Notes: generated by a model not told the origin, from the letters alone. DNA of 64,000 nucleotides from Achatina immaculata (GCA_009760885.1 CM019696.1:42826221-42890220), one strand, 5' to 3'; positions 46,072-57,848 are shown, counted from the first letter of the stretch. Numbers and translations: made by a program.

Positions 46072-46675
46072 TTCATTAGCGATAATGCGTGTTACCCTGA
46101 TTTTTGCGATGCGCCTTTTGGCTGGGTAACTCCGACTTCAGCACCTTTCCTTGCTAGGGCAGACTGTGGTCTTGCTCGGACTGCCATGAAGACAGTGTGG
46201 CTGGCCTGGCCAAAACTTTGTTTTCCAGCCTCTGGTGGCTGTACTTAAGCCCCTTCTCCATGTCAGATGGTTTGAGACAGTTCCACAAAGACACTCTGAC
46301 TCTGAGATGAGGAATCTGATGAGTGCTTCAACGATATCCATTCCCCGCCACCTATAGTCTACTGGCTCTGTTTTGTTTACATCATTCTGATAGCCATTGT
46401 TGTAAAGACCCATAGGCTTGTCACGTCCTGGATTCATTGGTTTCACACCAGACTTCCCTCATCCCCGCCAGAGATCTCCATGTCCCCATCCGTCCACCAT
46501 CCTGACATTACATTTTGCAAAAATAACAATTACAATTACAATTAGTGTTGATTGCTACAAGTTTCTGGGCTACAGAGGTAGGTCAGAGTTTTTAAGCAAA
46601 CAGATCTATGTTCCCTGTCTCACAAACACTATGTTAAGATAAGTGTGCTCTTAACACAGTTGTTCCCAGGGGAAT
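46072..46675 (-). other. 5' region of the I/Nimb-like LINE, possible ORF1 remnant
   Basis: Minus-strand frames contain VDYRWRGMDIVEALIRFLIS (46446-46138), and in another frame FMAVRARPQSALARKG ends shortly before the ORF2 start. No CCHC gag motif is seen. This may be the residue of an ORF1, or a 5' UTR with short frames. The 5' end of the element at 46675 begins TTCCCCTGGGAACAAC on the minus strand. Confidence 0.4.
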
Positions 46676-47245
46676 ACAAGTAATAAATATTCTCACACAC
46701 AAAAAATATATGTTTTCACATACAAGGAATATATGCTCTCATATAATAAATTTTCTCATACAGAAGGAATATATGTTCTCACACACAAAGAATATATTTT
46801 CTTGCACAAGTAAAAACATTCTCACATGCAAGAAATATATGTTCTCACACAAGTAATAAATATTCTCAACCAAGTAATAAATATTCTGACACAAGTAATA
46901 AATATTTTATCACAAGTAATAAATATTCTCACACAAACAATAAATATTCTCACATAAGTAATTAATATTCTCACACAAGTAATAAATATTCTCACACAAG
47001 TAATAAATATTCTCACACAAGTAATAAATATTCTCACACAAGTAATAAATATTCTCACACAAGTAATAAATATTCTCACACAAGTAATAAATATTCTATC
47101 ACAAGTAATAAATATTCTATAACAAGTAATAAATATTCTTACACAAGTAATAAATATTCTATAACAAGTAATAAATATTCTATCACAAGTAATAAATATT
47201 CTTACACAAGTAATAAATATTCTTACACAAGTAATAAATATTCCC
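46676..47245. repeat. 21-bp minisatellite, right half
   Basis: Units of AGTAATAAATATTCTCACAC plus A, with TCTATCAC and TCTTACAC variants grouped to the right. A more homogeneous block lies at 46960-47095. The period is a multiple of three and a cysteine/isoleucine-rich minus frame is open for 160 codons; I do not regard it as a gene. Confidence 0.94.
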
Positions 47246-47332
47246 ACATAATTTAGCTGTGGTTTTTTTTTTATGCAAATGAGCAGTAGCGGCATCAAGT
47301 TCAACTTTTCTTGATATGAAAGGACAACTGTC

Positions 47333-47334
47333 TC

Positions 47335-47397
<63 letters not shown>
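47333..47397. repeat. (CT)n microsatellite
   Basis: About 60 bases of CT dinucleotides with a single TTT interruption. It is strongly strand-asymmetric. Confidence 0.95.
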
Positions 47398-47399
<2 letters not shown>

Positions 47400-47527
47400 G
47401 TGACTAAAATATAAACAAAAATAACCTGTAGCCTGTTTACAATGTTTTTAAGGCACAGATATTAGGAGGCAGAGAAGTATCACTGCTTCTGGTGGAGAGA
47501 CGTCGAGTTTTTTATTTAAAGTCACTT

Positions 47528-47970
47528 GGATCCAGACTTGATATGGTGATGTGGCTTTTGTTGCACTGGACCCAGACTTGACCAGATATGATGATGTGAC
47601 TTTTGTTGCACTGGACCTAGACTTGACCAGATATGGTGATGTGGCTTTTGTTGCACTGGACCCAGACTTGACCAGATATGGTGATGTGGCTTTTGTTGCA
47701 CTGGACCTAGACTTGACCAGATATAGTGATGTGGCTTTTGTTGCACTGGACCTAGACTTGACCAGATATGGTGATGTGGCTTTTGTTGCACTGGACCCAG
47801 ACTTGACCAGATATGGTGATGTGGCTTTTGTTGCACTGGACCTAGACTTGACCAGATATAGTGATGTGGCTTTTGTTGCACTGGACCTAGACTTGACCAG
47901 ATATAGTGATGTGGCTTTTGTTGCACTGGACCTAGACTTGACCAGATATAGTGATGTGGCTTTTGTTTGA
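47528..47970. repeat. 45-bp minisatellite, about 10 copies
   Basis: Units of GATGTGGCTTTTGTTGCACT, GGACCTAGACTTGACCAGAT and ATAGT. Two marker sites vary, GGACCC/GGACCT and ATGGT/ATAGT, and they co-vary in runs, so units were copied in groups. Frames are open on both strands because 45 is a multiple of three. Confidence 0.94.
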
Positions 47971-48280
47971 TTGGAGAATCTTCCACAAGCTGATAATGTA
48001 ACTAACATCAGCAGATTAAATATAAGAGCTGTCTCGATGCAGGTCTCGGAGACGTGCTCTGAAGATAAGACTTAATAACATGAGTGCGCCCATTCACATT
48101 TTCATTGTTAACATTTTTATAGCCTAAAGGATTTGCTGAAGTATCACAGAATATATACACAGAGATATAACGAGAGATAACTCTTACAATTTGTTGAAAG
48201 CGTAAGTCATATCGTTTTAGATGTTTAGAAACTTTCTTTAACTTGTTCTTTCAGTCTCTTATTTATTTATTTATTTTTTT
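47971..48280. other. Low-copy spacer, no gene recognised
   Basis: No tandem structure except a short ATTT run at about 48260-48275. No protein motif is seen. Confidence 0.55.
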
Positions 48281-48300
48281 TTGGTGGCTGCCTCTGTCTT

Positions 48301-48343
<43 letters not shown>

Positions 48344-48534
48344 ATTGAGGCTACCTCTATCTTTAAGTCTTTCACTATCATTGTGACTGCCTTTGTCTTT
48401 ATGTCTTTGTGTCTTTCTCTCTCTCTGCGGCTGCCTCTCTTTATGTCTCTCTCTCTGTGTCTTTACTATGCTGCATCATTCTGTTATATATATATATATA
48501 TATCTTTACCTACTCTGCATGATTCTCTCATATT

Positions 48535-48566
<32 letters not shown>

Positions 48567-48696
48567 TATTTACATATTCTGCATCATTCTGTCATTTCTC
48601 TCTCTCGCTCTCTCTGTGTCTTTACCTATTCTGCATCATTCTGTCATATATCTTTCTCTCTCTCTTTCTCTGTCTTTACCTATTCTGCATCATTCT

Positions 48697-48735
<39 letters not shown>

Positions 48736-48790
48736 TTACCTATTTTGCATCAGTCTGTCATATATCTTTCTCTCTCTCTTATCTTTATCT
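48281..48790. repeat. CT-rich compound repeat with embedded 28-bp core
   Basis: (CT)n and (AT)n tracts alternate with a core CTTTACCTATTCTGCATCAT plus TCTGTCAT, which occurs about six times between 48462 and 48765 at 50-60 bp spacing. The composite unit (core plus CT tract) has evidently been duplicated as a block. Confidence 0.88.
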
Positions 48791-51134
48791 GTTCCGCCTT
48801 CTACTGTTAACTCTCCTCGTCCAGCACATTCTCTTGTCTAATCGCTTCAGTCACGTGATCCATGAATGGTTGTGTGCTAACGCACGTACTGGTCACTAGC
48901 GTGTGTTCCGTGCTCCAGCTCTGGGCCTACACTTCTTCGGGATATCTGTATCATTCTGTTCAAGGCGAGGGGCCGAATAGCACCAGTAAATATCATGGAC
49001 GTGTGATAGGAATCACACAAGAGATTCTGTCAGAACAGCCGCGAACAACTTACATAGCTCCTATTTCAGCCGCTCAGACTTTGACATCAGCAGTGTAGCT
49101 ACATCCAGCTTGCGCCGGTTCCGGGCTCGTAAATCCATCTCTGAGTGGAAAGACTGGTCTCAGATTAGATCACCTTTCTAGAAGCATCTTTATACCAGGT
49201 CCCAATCATTTCAAAGTACCCCAGCCACAGTGGTTAATCTGACCTCCAAGTGACAGCCATCAAACAATGTCACTCTGATGACAGAAGACACTTGGCATGA
49301 TACATGCACACAAAACTCGAAGAAGTGTGAGCGTTCGTGCATAAACCTATATGTCTTGTAGCACACAGGCCTTTCGGTAGAGGGGGACATAACGACATCG
49401 TGCAGGCAGACATCATGCGGCATGCAATCCACTTCACTAGCCTTAGATCTCCATTTCGTTACACTGATATTCATTATGTAGCCACAGTAACACAGGATCA
49501 GTAAAGCACTGGATTCGTACTCAAACTTGAGCCATAACCAAAATATCAGTTTCTATCAACTCCATAGCTGCGACATAACATAGATAAAATGTCATACACT
49601 TCCAGCAGTTACAAGAGAACATTAGCAAAATCCCATTTGTAGGTCCGTGCTGCTCAATGAAAGCTGAATGAAGAAGCTGATGCAAATTGCAATGAATATG
49701 AATTAAGTGTCCGGCCGATTTACATCGCCATGGGACGAACTCTGTCACGACAAAACGTTGAAGGTCATTGCTAACTTCTTACAACTGAAAAACACAACAT
49801 ACTTCTCAATCTGAATTCATAGCCTAGGCCAGAGAGACACCCTACCCTCAACTGTACCTAAAGAAAAACTGGAAGAGAACTGTCCTTTAAAAGTACAAAT
49901 TAATCAGCTATAACATTTTCCCTACAAAGAGACAGACTTCAACCTAAACTCTAACATTTTCCCTACAAAGAGACAGACTACAACCTAAACTCTACAATTC
50001 CACAATCCAACTAAAAGGTACTAACTCTGAAGGATGATCTTGCTTGGTTCTACATTCTCGAACCTCCTTCCTTGCCGGCCCTAACCTTTCTCCTTCTCCT
50101 CCTCACGTCTGCTCTTTCTGCGTTTTTTCCAATCCTTTCACAGTGTGTACCAATACGTGCGAACTTTACATCACTCGTTCATTTGCAACGCAAGCCGATA
50201 TGTTTCCAAAAATAGAGCAATACTGGAGAAACTACTCTTTTATTTTCTTATCCAAACCATTATCTACTTATATATCCGGTTCTGTTACATCAAAGACTAC
50301 ACAGATTAAACTCCAAATTCAGTATTTTTTCTCTGTTAGTCATACTTTTAGTACAACTTCTTTTTCTTCTTATCAGTCTGCTTATGCTATTAGCCTTACA
50401 GGGACTTAATAATATAGTAGAATTATGAACTCTCATTCTATTGATGATATGAAGTAGTTCTCTGATCATATCACATCGAGGTTTCACAAAGATTACCACA
50501 TTCACTAGATCAAGTCCGATGAAATGTTCACTGAATTCATTTAATTCTAACAATTGTCTCAGATTTATTATTCACAACGTCACCTGAAATAAAATGTAAT
50601 ATGACATAATATTCGTCATTTCGTCGTGAAAGCACATAATCATTTGTTCACAATATCAAACCCTATTATAATCTACATGCAGCAGTTCCTCAATATTCTC
50701 AACTTCACAATATTCTACACGTGATACTAGGATGATTCTAAACTCTGTTTCCTAACAGAAATAAATTTATCGTCTTTAATCTCTTTACTTGACGTTTCAA
50801 AAGTATCAATTCTTCTTAATCTCTTGAATCACTTGAAACACATCTTCAGTATAACACTACTTCTGATCATTTCGATTCTCAGTCTTGTTCTTCTGTGTTT
50901 CCGTCTCCTGCGCATCTCTCTGGTGTGTGCTGTTTGTGCTGCTTCTCCTTCGCTCGTGTACTATTTCGTGTTTGAGAATCGTAGTATAGCATCTGATGTT
51001 TTCACTCTCTGAGTACTGTCCAGATGGTGTCCTCTTGCCTCTTCTCTGGACATTTTACCTCGACTGTTTGGTTAGTCCTTCTCTTTCTCTCTTGGCCGTC
51101 TACGTTGCGCTGACCAACCTTCTTGTAATCCTAA
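48791..51134. other. 2.3-kb low-copy region, no gene recognised
   Basis: This is the longest stretch without arrays or recognised elements. Short frames exist, for example minus-strand 49211-49474 (87 codons) and 49521-49748 (75 codons), both fairly rich in Cys and His, but I recognise no domain. A host exon cannot be excluded. Confidence 0.5.
49911..49993. repeat. 41-bp direct duplication
   Basis: Two adjacent copies of TAACATTTTCCCTACAAAGA plus GACAGACTTCAACCTAAACTC differ at one or two positions. It is a minimal tandem duplication, possibly the seed stage of an array. Confidence 0.85.
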
Positions 51135-51985
51135 TAAGGTAGACAGAGGTGTATGGTGCAGTTTTACAAAGTGAGGGAGGGAGTGAGTAAGGTGAGAAAA
51201 AAACGAATAGAAAGTATGAGAATGTATAAATGAAAAACATACAACATCCGATATTTCGGCGTGAGCCTTATTCGAGGATACATACACAACGAAATACAAA
51301 CACGAAGAACTTATCTGAAGTGTCTTGCTCCAAGTGGGAAACAGAAATGTGTGTGAGAGAAGGGAGAAGGAAAAACCACGTTGCCTTCAGACAAAAGATT
51401 CCCGATAGAGCCAATCATAAAGAAGAGGTGGAGAGAGAGAAGGAGAACAAGTGGGAGAAGGGGGGGGGGAGGCAATAGAAACAGTATAGCCGCTAGAGGT
51501 GTCGAGGGGGGGGGGAAAGGAGAGAGGGGAGGGAAAAGCGGATCTCGGAGGGTCCTAGAACAGCGCCTTATTTTCCAGACTGGCTGTCTCCACCCAGCTG
51601 GAATTAACAATGTCTTCAGCTTTCTGTAACTTCTTTATTTTTCCAGTGCCCTTTTTTAAACTCTATTTTCTTTCCCTATGCTACCACTCCCTACCACCAT
51701 CCTATTTTCTTCTCTGCCAACATATTGGTCTTGTCCTATTCACCAGTTTCACATTTTCTCCCTGCAGATGTTTATGTTCTTCATTCACTATCTCTCCGCG
51801 TCCTCTTAAGTTCTTCGTGTTTGTATTTCGTTGTGTATGTATCCTCGAATAAGGGTCACGCCGAAATATCGGATGTTGTATGTTTTTCATTTATACATTC
51901 TCATACTTTCTGTTCGTTTTTTTCTCACCTTACTCACTCCCTCCCTCACTTTGTAAAACTGCACAATACACCTCTATCTACCTTA
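51135..51985. repeat. Inverted repeat, two 179-bp arms around a 493-bp spacer
   Basis: The left arm 51135-51313 is the reverse complement of the right arm 51807-51985 with only a few differences. Each arm contains the near-palindrome CCGATATTTCGG / CCGAAATATCGG next to ACAACATCCG-type sequence. The spacer contains G-runs at about 51461-51480 and 51506-51520 with GAGAGAGG tracts. TCTTGTAATCCT lies just outside both arms (51121-51132 and 52023-52034). It could be a foldback-type element or two opposed copies of a dispersed repeat. No transposase frame is seen. Confidence 0.85.
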
Positions 51986-52675
51986 TTTATTTAAACCAGT
52001 TTTACTGCAGTCGCCATCCCTTTCTTGTAATCCTGACCGGTCTCCGCTTTCATCACCATCCTTGTTCTGATGATCCCCCTCACTTGTTCTCTGTCCTACG
52101 GACTTTCTCTTCTTGGGGGCTCATTCTTCCTCTTGGGGGCTCCTTCTCTTTTCGACTGTTGTAACCCACCTTTTTATCCTAAAGTCAAGTCTGATTGCTG
52201 ACCAATAGGTATTTTGGCTCCGTCTCTAGATGTCCACTGGTTCATATGAGCGTTCCGTCATAACCTATCAGGTTAGCATTGTCTAGTGTCCATCACTTTT
52301 TGCCTGGGGCCAACCTTGTGCTGTATTTACTGTTTATTTGTTATTCCATTTCGTAGACTACCTGTCACCAACAGACCATTGGTCCTTCCTAAATCCGTCC
52401 AGTTTCAATGTCTATTTTACCACCTCGGGTTAATTGTTTTCGAGTGTTTGTGTGTCATCCTTTATCATTACTGGACCATTTTATTTCCGAGCGTCTTTCT
52501 TTAGCACTTCCTTTATCTCGGCGTCATTGTGTCTGCCGTTTCTATTAATCTTTTCTATTCTGTTTACATGTGTCAGCGTCCAGTCATACTAGTGTCAAGG
52601 TCTTTGCTTTAAAGCTTTCATTAAATTTCCTAACTACTTTTTTGTTGCTATGAGATCTTACTATTATATCTACAA
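51986..52675. other. Low-copy sequence, no gene recognised
   Basis: A CT-rich plus strand without tandem structure or protein motif. The right-hand TCTTGTAATCCT flank of the inverted repeat lies at 52023-52034. Confidence 0.5.
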
Positions 52676-52815
52676 TATATTCATAATCAAACTCATAATC
52701 ACATTCATAATCATATTCATAATAACATTAAAAATTGTATTCATAATCAAACTCATTATCATATTCATAATAATATTCATAATTCCGTTCATAATCATAT
52801 TCATAATCCTAGTTA
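52676..52815. repeat. 12-bp AT-rich repeat
   Basis: Units of ATTCATAATCAT, ATTCATAATCAA and ACTCATAATCA. An isoleucine-rich plus frame is spurious. Confidence 0.88.
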
Positions 52816-52945
52816 CAAGGGACTGTGCAACAACTTTAGTACTTATGTAGAATTGTAGAACAACACTTCCTCAATACTAAGCACTCAGCACCTTCCATTT
52901 ATATTTTAGGTCCCTCCCTCCAACTACATTAATTTATTCTCTTAC

Positions 52946-53145
52946 CTCATCACCATCACCACCATCAGGTGCTGTACCGACTGGCGTTGGTTATTTTGGT
53001 TTCCCAGAGTAGACAATCCTTCATGCTGGCCATTAGCTCAGTTTGTGATTTCCTCTCACACGATCTCGTCAGATTTTCCAGTGTCATTTCTTTTGGTCTT
53101 CCATTTTCGTTTCTTCACTCTATATTTTCTATTGTTACAATATTT
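52946..53145 (-). mobile_element. Diverged RTE-family 3' end
   Basis: About 190 bases match the family's C-terminal coding end on the minus strand (CCGACTGGCGTTGG onward), preceded on the plus strand by a decayed tail CATCACCATCACCACCATCA. It is more diverged than the other copies and therefore probably the oldest of this family here. Confidence 0.8.
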
Positions 53146-53235
53146 TCTTCAGAAAGTAAAAGAACTAAAGCATCTGTGGAGAGGAACAGACAGAACTACA
53201 AAAATAAGATATTTAAGGGCATGCATCTTTCCCAT
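53146..53235 (+). pseudogene. Older LINE fragment, left part
   Basis: The plus strand encodes LWRGTDRTTKIRYLRACIFP, a LINE RT C-terminal region. Its continuation lies at 62186-62222 (ATYARETSTLNK), so the RTE copy at 53236-62174 was inserted into it with an ATCTTTCCCAT duplication (53225-53235 and 62175-62185). The family is uncertain. Confidence 0.75.
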
Positions 53236-53721
53236 ACAGGGAAGAACTTCAGACATCATTGGTGACTATGGACTGGGGGAGAGGAATGACAGAGGTTATA
53301 AATTAATTGAATGGGCAAGAATACACAGCATGGTTGTAGGAAACACCTGGTTTAAACAACATCCTCGACGACTGGCAACGTAGTGCAGATCAGAAAAAAG
53401 ACTTTTAACCAGATAGACTACATATTAATCAACAAACGATTCCGCAATGCATTACTGACAAAAAAAACCATGCCAGGAGCTGACTGCAATAGTGACCATG
53501 ACCCACTCTGTGGAAAAATTAGAATAAAGCTAAAGAAAGCAGGCAGAAAAGCAAGAAACATCAAACTGAATACAGAACTCCTTAAAAATGACCAAGAACT
53601 GCGAGAACAATACAAAGTTATTATAACAAATAGATACAATGCAATAGCAAAGATAAATAGTATAGATGAACAATGGGCAATGTTAAGAGATTCTATCCAC
53701 CAAACTGTTACGGAGATAATA

Positions 53722-54452
53722 TAGCAGTATGTTGAATGTTTGGATGTAAGATAGATAACTCATCTGAGAATTGAAACATTTGCATAAAATGAGTTATCTT
53801 CTAAAACAATAACTCACCTGAGAATTGAAACATATGTATAAAATGAATTATCTTCTAAAGTAACAGCTGTTTGTGAGTAGAGTCTATCTGCTTTGTCTCG
53901 GATTGCACGAAGGTCATGGATGGGGAATGATAGGAAAAAGATCAGGTGAGAGAGAAATCATATGACTGAGGGACAGTTGTGTTCTATATATCGTCTGAGA
54001 TAGACGTAGATTAGGCTAATAGAAATGTTGTTGTTTAGTGAAATAGATGTAGAATAGAGTGAATTAGGATGTTCTGATGGCGACAGTAGTCTACCAGGAA
54101 CATATATCGTCCAGTCTTGTGTCCATGGATTTTGTTGATGCTTTTGTCGTTCTCGTCATATCGCTCATCGACTCATCGTCACCCCGTGCATCATTAAAGT
54201 CATTTCAACTGTAAAATTGCTGCTTCTGTATTACTATTTCCACTGAGAGAGAATGAACCTGGGAGCAAGTAAGTCTGTGAAGTGAGTAACAAAACAGACG
54301 CAAAACAACGTAGAATAGTAATGTAAGAAAGAACATTATTCCAGTAGACAGTAGTGGAAATATACACAAAATGAGTAGGAATACATCTACATTTTACACT
54401 CTACACACAGAAAAGCAGGAGAATGAATCACCACAAGAGTATCCTGCTTTAA
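53722..54452 (+). repeat. 5' LTR, 731 bp
   Basis: It begins TAGCAGTATGTTGAATG and ends CCTGCTTTAA. The ends form a short inverted repeat (AGCAG / CTGCT) in place of the usual TG...CA. Divergence from the 3' LTR is a few percent by eye, plus small indels. Confidence 0.88.
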
Positions 54453-54453
54453 G

Positions 54454-54471
54454 TGGTGCTCGCGACTGGCG
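54454..54471 (+). promoter_or_regulatory. Candidate primer-binding site
   Basis: TGGTGCTCGCGACTGGCG begins two bases after the 5' LTR, and TGG at this place is typical of tRNA-primed elements. I cannot name the matching tRNA. Confidence 0.3.
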
Positions 54472-55433
54472 CTGTCTTTCACGGCCAACAACAACAGCAA
54501 CAATAACAACATCAGCGACGACACTGCTTTCGTTAGTGCTGATTTTATGCGCTGTTGTACATGTTGTACATTACTCCTTCATAATGGCAAGTTTAGGCGT
54601 TTTCTTTCATGGTCAACTGTTTTAAGTGGGGCAACGATCAACCCTATACCTCATGGAAAACTTGTATAGTCCTACCTTGTGACCGGCGCTATGTCAAGGC
54701 TACAGTGTGGGCGCACGTGCCTAGCCAACTTCGTTACAGACTTTTTTGCATTATATTACCGGATTATGCATTCTTCAACGTTTCGTGATTGCTGTTTTCA
54801 CAGTTCTCATCCTAACTACTAGGCTGCATTTTATCCACTGCATTCTACATGGTTACGGTGCAGAAGTAGTCTATATGGAATTCTGCTACAACCGGCTACG
54901 TTCGTTACGTGAATTTATTTTCTTGTATTTCGCTTTCGTTACAAAAAAAAAAAGATTTCAAGTTGTCCAGATACGGGCACCCAGTTTGCTCGTCCTCGTG
55001 CAGCCACGACGGTATCCACGGGAATTGTGGCACCAGTATCTGTCGGATAGTCATATGTTGCAGGACGGTATCATCAGGTATACCTGAGCCTACTTGCTAT
55101 TTCCCGAGGGGGTCAAGCTCGGGCCTGTACTTGCCTGCATGCAGAATGAGCCACTTCCTGGATCTCCAGACTAAAGGCTGCTGTCTTGTTTTGCTGTCCT
55201 GTTTGCCTTGGCCGAGTGGAATCGTTTGGCCTTTGGATTATTGGTATGAAGTTCCAGTCTCAGCCAGTTGTCTCTTCGTTTTGAAAGCTGTCCCATGGAG
55301 GTCGACTCTCGTTGTTTTGCTTGTTACCCTAGCAACCTTGTTACTCTAGCAAGCTTGTTACTCTAGCAAGCTTGTTACAATTTCAACTACGAACGCTGTT
55401 TTCATCTGAACTGAACTGGATTACATATCTTTC
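54472..55433 (+). other. LTR-element interior, left part, no coding region recognised
   Basis: Frames of 113 and 146 codons (54746-55349) show no gag or pol motif. A 17-bp unit CTTGTTACTCTAGCAAG is repeated about three times at 55319-55379. Confidence 0.6.
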
Positions 55434-55439
55434 AGTGCG

Positions 55440-57848
55440 TTGATTAATCAGAATGGAGAAAGATTAATTGAAATATGTCTAACAGAGGGCATGGTCATTG
55501 GAGGCACAATATTCCCACACAAAGAGATACATAAAACAACGTGGATATCTCCAGATGATAGAACTAGAAACCAGATAGACCATTTTTGTATTAGAAAGCA
55601 ATACAGAACATCTCTCATGGATGTAAGGGCTTATAGGGGTGCAGATGTCAACAGTGATCACAACCTGTGCATAGGGAAAATAAAACTAAAATTGAAAAGT
55701 CAACACAAGAAATCAGTACACAGAAAGATAAACATCCACAGCCTACAAGAAGAAAATACTAACATTAATTTCAATCAGGAACTTGCCAATCATTCCAAAA
55801 CACCCAGTGAAGTTGAGGAGATAGGTATAGATGAGTTATGGAATTCGTACAGCACAGCCATAATCACAGCAGCAAAAGTAAGCGCTGGATTGGAAAAACC
55901 AAATAGAAAAGCATGGATATCAGATAAAACATGGAAGTATATACATGAAAGACGAGCAGCCAAATTAAACATGTTGAATGCAAAAGCAGATCATGAAAGA
56001 GATTCGTCAAAAGCAAAATACAAAGACATAGACAGGAAAGTAAAAAGTTCAGCTAGAAGGGATAAAAGAGAATACATAGACAATATGGCGAAAGAGGCAG
56101 AAAAAGCAGCAAAAACAGGAGACAGCAAAACTTTATATAACATACAAAAGAGGCTAACAGGTACTATTACATCTAAAGAAAGACCAATCCTTAGCAAAAC
56201 TGGAACACTATTAACATCAAATAAAGACCAAAAGCAAAGATGGGCTGAACACTTCCAAGAAATACTCAATCGACCACACCCAAAAGAATTGTTAAACCTT
56301 GAAACTGACTTACCAGCCCCACAACTAAATGTCAATCTAGATGAAATTAAATTGCATGAAATTGAAGCAGCAGTGAATTTAATGGCTAACAACAAAGCTG
56401 CAGGTGAAGATGAAATAACAGCCGAGATGCTAAAAGCTATCAATAGTGACAACATGAGACAACTACAGAGAATGTTTAACAAGATTTGGAAAGAAGAAAA
56501 GGTCCCTTCTAATTGGAAGAAGGGAATCATTGTTAAAATACCAAAAAAGGGCAACCTTAGTGACTGTAACAACTGGAGAGGAGTAACCTTAATATCAGTT
56601 GTGTCAAAAGTATTTTGCAAGGTCATTTTGAATAGACTCAAAGATATAGTGGATACTGCAATGAGAGAAGAACAAGCAGGATTTCGAAAAGGGAGAAGCT
56701 GTCTCGACCAGATCTTTACTCTCAGAATAATACTTGAAGAACATATTGAAAAGCAAAAACCATTAATACTGAATTTCATAGATTTTAAGAAGGCATTTGA
56801 TAGCATACACAGAGATTCATTATGGAGAATTTTATGTCTATATGGAATACCATCTAAAATTGTCAACATCATTAAGGACTTATACAATGGATATGGTTGT
56901 GCAGTCAAGACAGAAGAAGGGATGAGTGAATGGTTCCAGATTGAAACAGGCGTGAAACAAGGATGTATACTGTCTCCTTTACTTTTTGGGATTACAATAG
57001 ACTTCATAATGACAAAATGCTGCACAGGTAACACAGGTATTGACTGGGTACATGGGACCCAACTAGAAGATCTTGATTTTGCTGATGACATAACTCTTAT
57101 CAGTAATAATGTGAATTCCATGCAAGAAAAAACAGATAGCCTATCTTCACTGGCTAGCAAAATAGGACTTGAAATTAACAAGGACAAAACAAAGATAATG
57201 AAAATTCCCATCAATCAAAATGGAAAAATACACATAGAAGGGACAGATATTGAAGAAGTCAATCAATTTGCATACCTTGGCAGCTACATAGACAAGGATG
57301 GTGACACTAGAAAGGAAGTTAGGATCAGAATTGCAAAAGCAGCATCAATCTTCAAGAATCTTGAGAACATATGGAATTCAAAAGTTATAAGCACAAAAAC
57401 CAAGTTAAGACTATTCAATTCAAATGTAATATCCACCCTCATTTATGCATGCGAAAGCTGGAAAACAACTAAAGAAATAGAAAAGAAATTAGACTCTTTT
57501 GAAAACAAATGCCTAAGGAAAATACTCGGCATCAAGTGGAATGAATTCAAGAACAATGCAGAGATAAGACAGATGACTGAACAACAACCAGTCTCACGGG
57601 TGATCAGGAAAAGGAGATGGACATATGTTGGTCACTTGATGAGAAGAAATGATCAGAGAATCCCAAAACAAGCTATCAAGTGGAACACAACAGGCCGAAG
57701 AAAAAGGGGCAGACCGCGTGAAACTCTAAAGAGGACATTATTAAGAGAGGCCAAGTTAACAGGCATAACATCCTTTGATAAGGTTGAAAGACTAGCCGAA
57801 GACAGGAAAAATTGGCGAACTACTTTGCGAGCCCTATGTGACGTCTAA
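55440..57848 (+). CDS. LINE-B endonuclease (partial) / reverse transcriptase
   Basis: An open frame of 802 codons without an interior stop. The first residues come from the target duplication and a TTG, not a true start, because the element is 5'-truncated within the endonuclease. The remaining endonuclease motifs are TWISPDDRTRNQIDH (Asp47) and GADVNSDHN (His74). The RT spans about 310-580: NNKAAGEDEITAEML, WRGVTLISVVSK, NFIDFKKAFDSIH with Asp448, GVKQGCILSPLLFGI, and LDFADDITLI with FADD at 547-550. The C-terminus carries TGRRKRGRPRETLKRT and DRKNWRTTLRALCDV. Motifs resemble RTE or related apurinic-endonuclease LINEs; the clade is not certain. The unbroken frame implies a recent insertion. 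Confidence 0.93.
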   Translation: MINQNGERLIEICLTEGMVIGGTIFPHKEIHKTTWISPDDRTRNQIDHFCIRKQYRTSLMDVRAYRGADVNSDHNLCIGKIKLKLKSQHKKSVHRKINIHSLQEENTNINFNQELANHSKTPSEVEEIGIDELWNSYSTAIITAAKVSAGLEKPNRKAWISDKTWKYIHERRAAKLNMLNAKADHERDSSKAKYKDIDRKVKSSARRDKREYIDNMAKEAEKAAKTGDSKTLYNIQKRLTGTITSKERPILSKTGTLLTSNKDQKQRWAEHFQEILNRPHPKELLNLETDLPAPQLNVNLDEIKLHEIEAAVNLMANNKAAGEDEITAEMLKAINSDNMRQLQRMFNKIWKEEKVPSNWKKGIIVKIPKKGNLSDCNNWRGVTLISVVSKVFCKVILNRLKDIVDTAMREEQAGFRKGRSCLDQIFTLRIILEEHIEKQKPLILNFIDFKKAFDSIHRDSLWRILCLYGIPSKIVNIIKDLYNGYGCAVKTEEGMSEWFQIETGVKQGCILSPLLFGITIDFIMTKCCTGNTGIDWVHGTQLEDLDFADDITLISNNVNSMQEKTDSLSSLASKIGLEINKDKTKIMKIPINQNGKIHIEGTDIEEVNQFAYLGSYIDKDGDTRKEVRIRIAKAASIFKNLENIWNSKVISTKTKLRLFNSNVISTLIYACESWKTTKEIEKKLDSFENKCLRKILGIKWNEFKNNAEIRQMTEQQPVSRVIRKRRWTYVGHLMRRNDQRIPKQAIKWNTTGRRKRGRPRETLKRTLLREAKLTGITSFDKVERLAEDRKNWRTTLRALCDV

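Larger units (their letters stand above)
42189..46675 (-). mobile_element. I/Nimb-like LINE with intact ORF2
   Basis: A 4.49-kb minus-strand element splits a 21-bp array. The 3' end has a (GAA)n tail (CTTCTTCTTCTTC on the plus strand at 42189) and only about 31 bases of 3' UTR. ACAAGTAAT flanks it (42180-42188 and 46676-46684), but it also matches the array unit. The RNase H domain together with an apurinic-type endonuclease places it in the I superclade; Nimb elements are common in molluscs. A complete ORF1 is not visible, so it is probably 5'-truncated or deleted upstream. Confidence 0.9.

Noticed and set aside
46822..47304. 160-codon Cys/Ile-rich minus frame
   Set aside because: A product of the 21-bp array.
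48281..48841. 186-codon Ser/Leu-rich plus frame
   Set aside because: Caused by CT tracts and their block repetition.
49211..49748. Two adjacent minus-strand Cys/His-rich frames (87 and 75 codons)
   Set aside because: No recognisable domain, no splice or start evidence I can support, and lengths within chance. A host exon is not excluded.
55991..57214. 407-codon minus frame opposite LINE-B
   Set aside because: An antisense shadow of the RT coding strand with no motif of its own.
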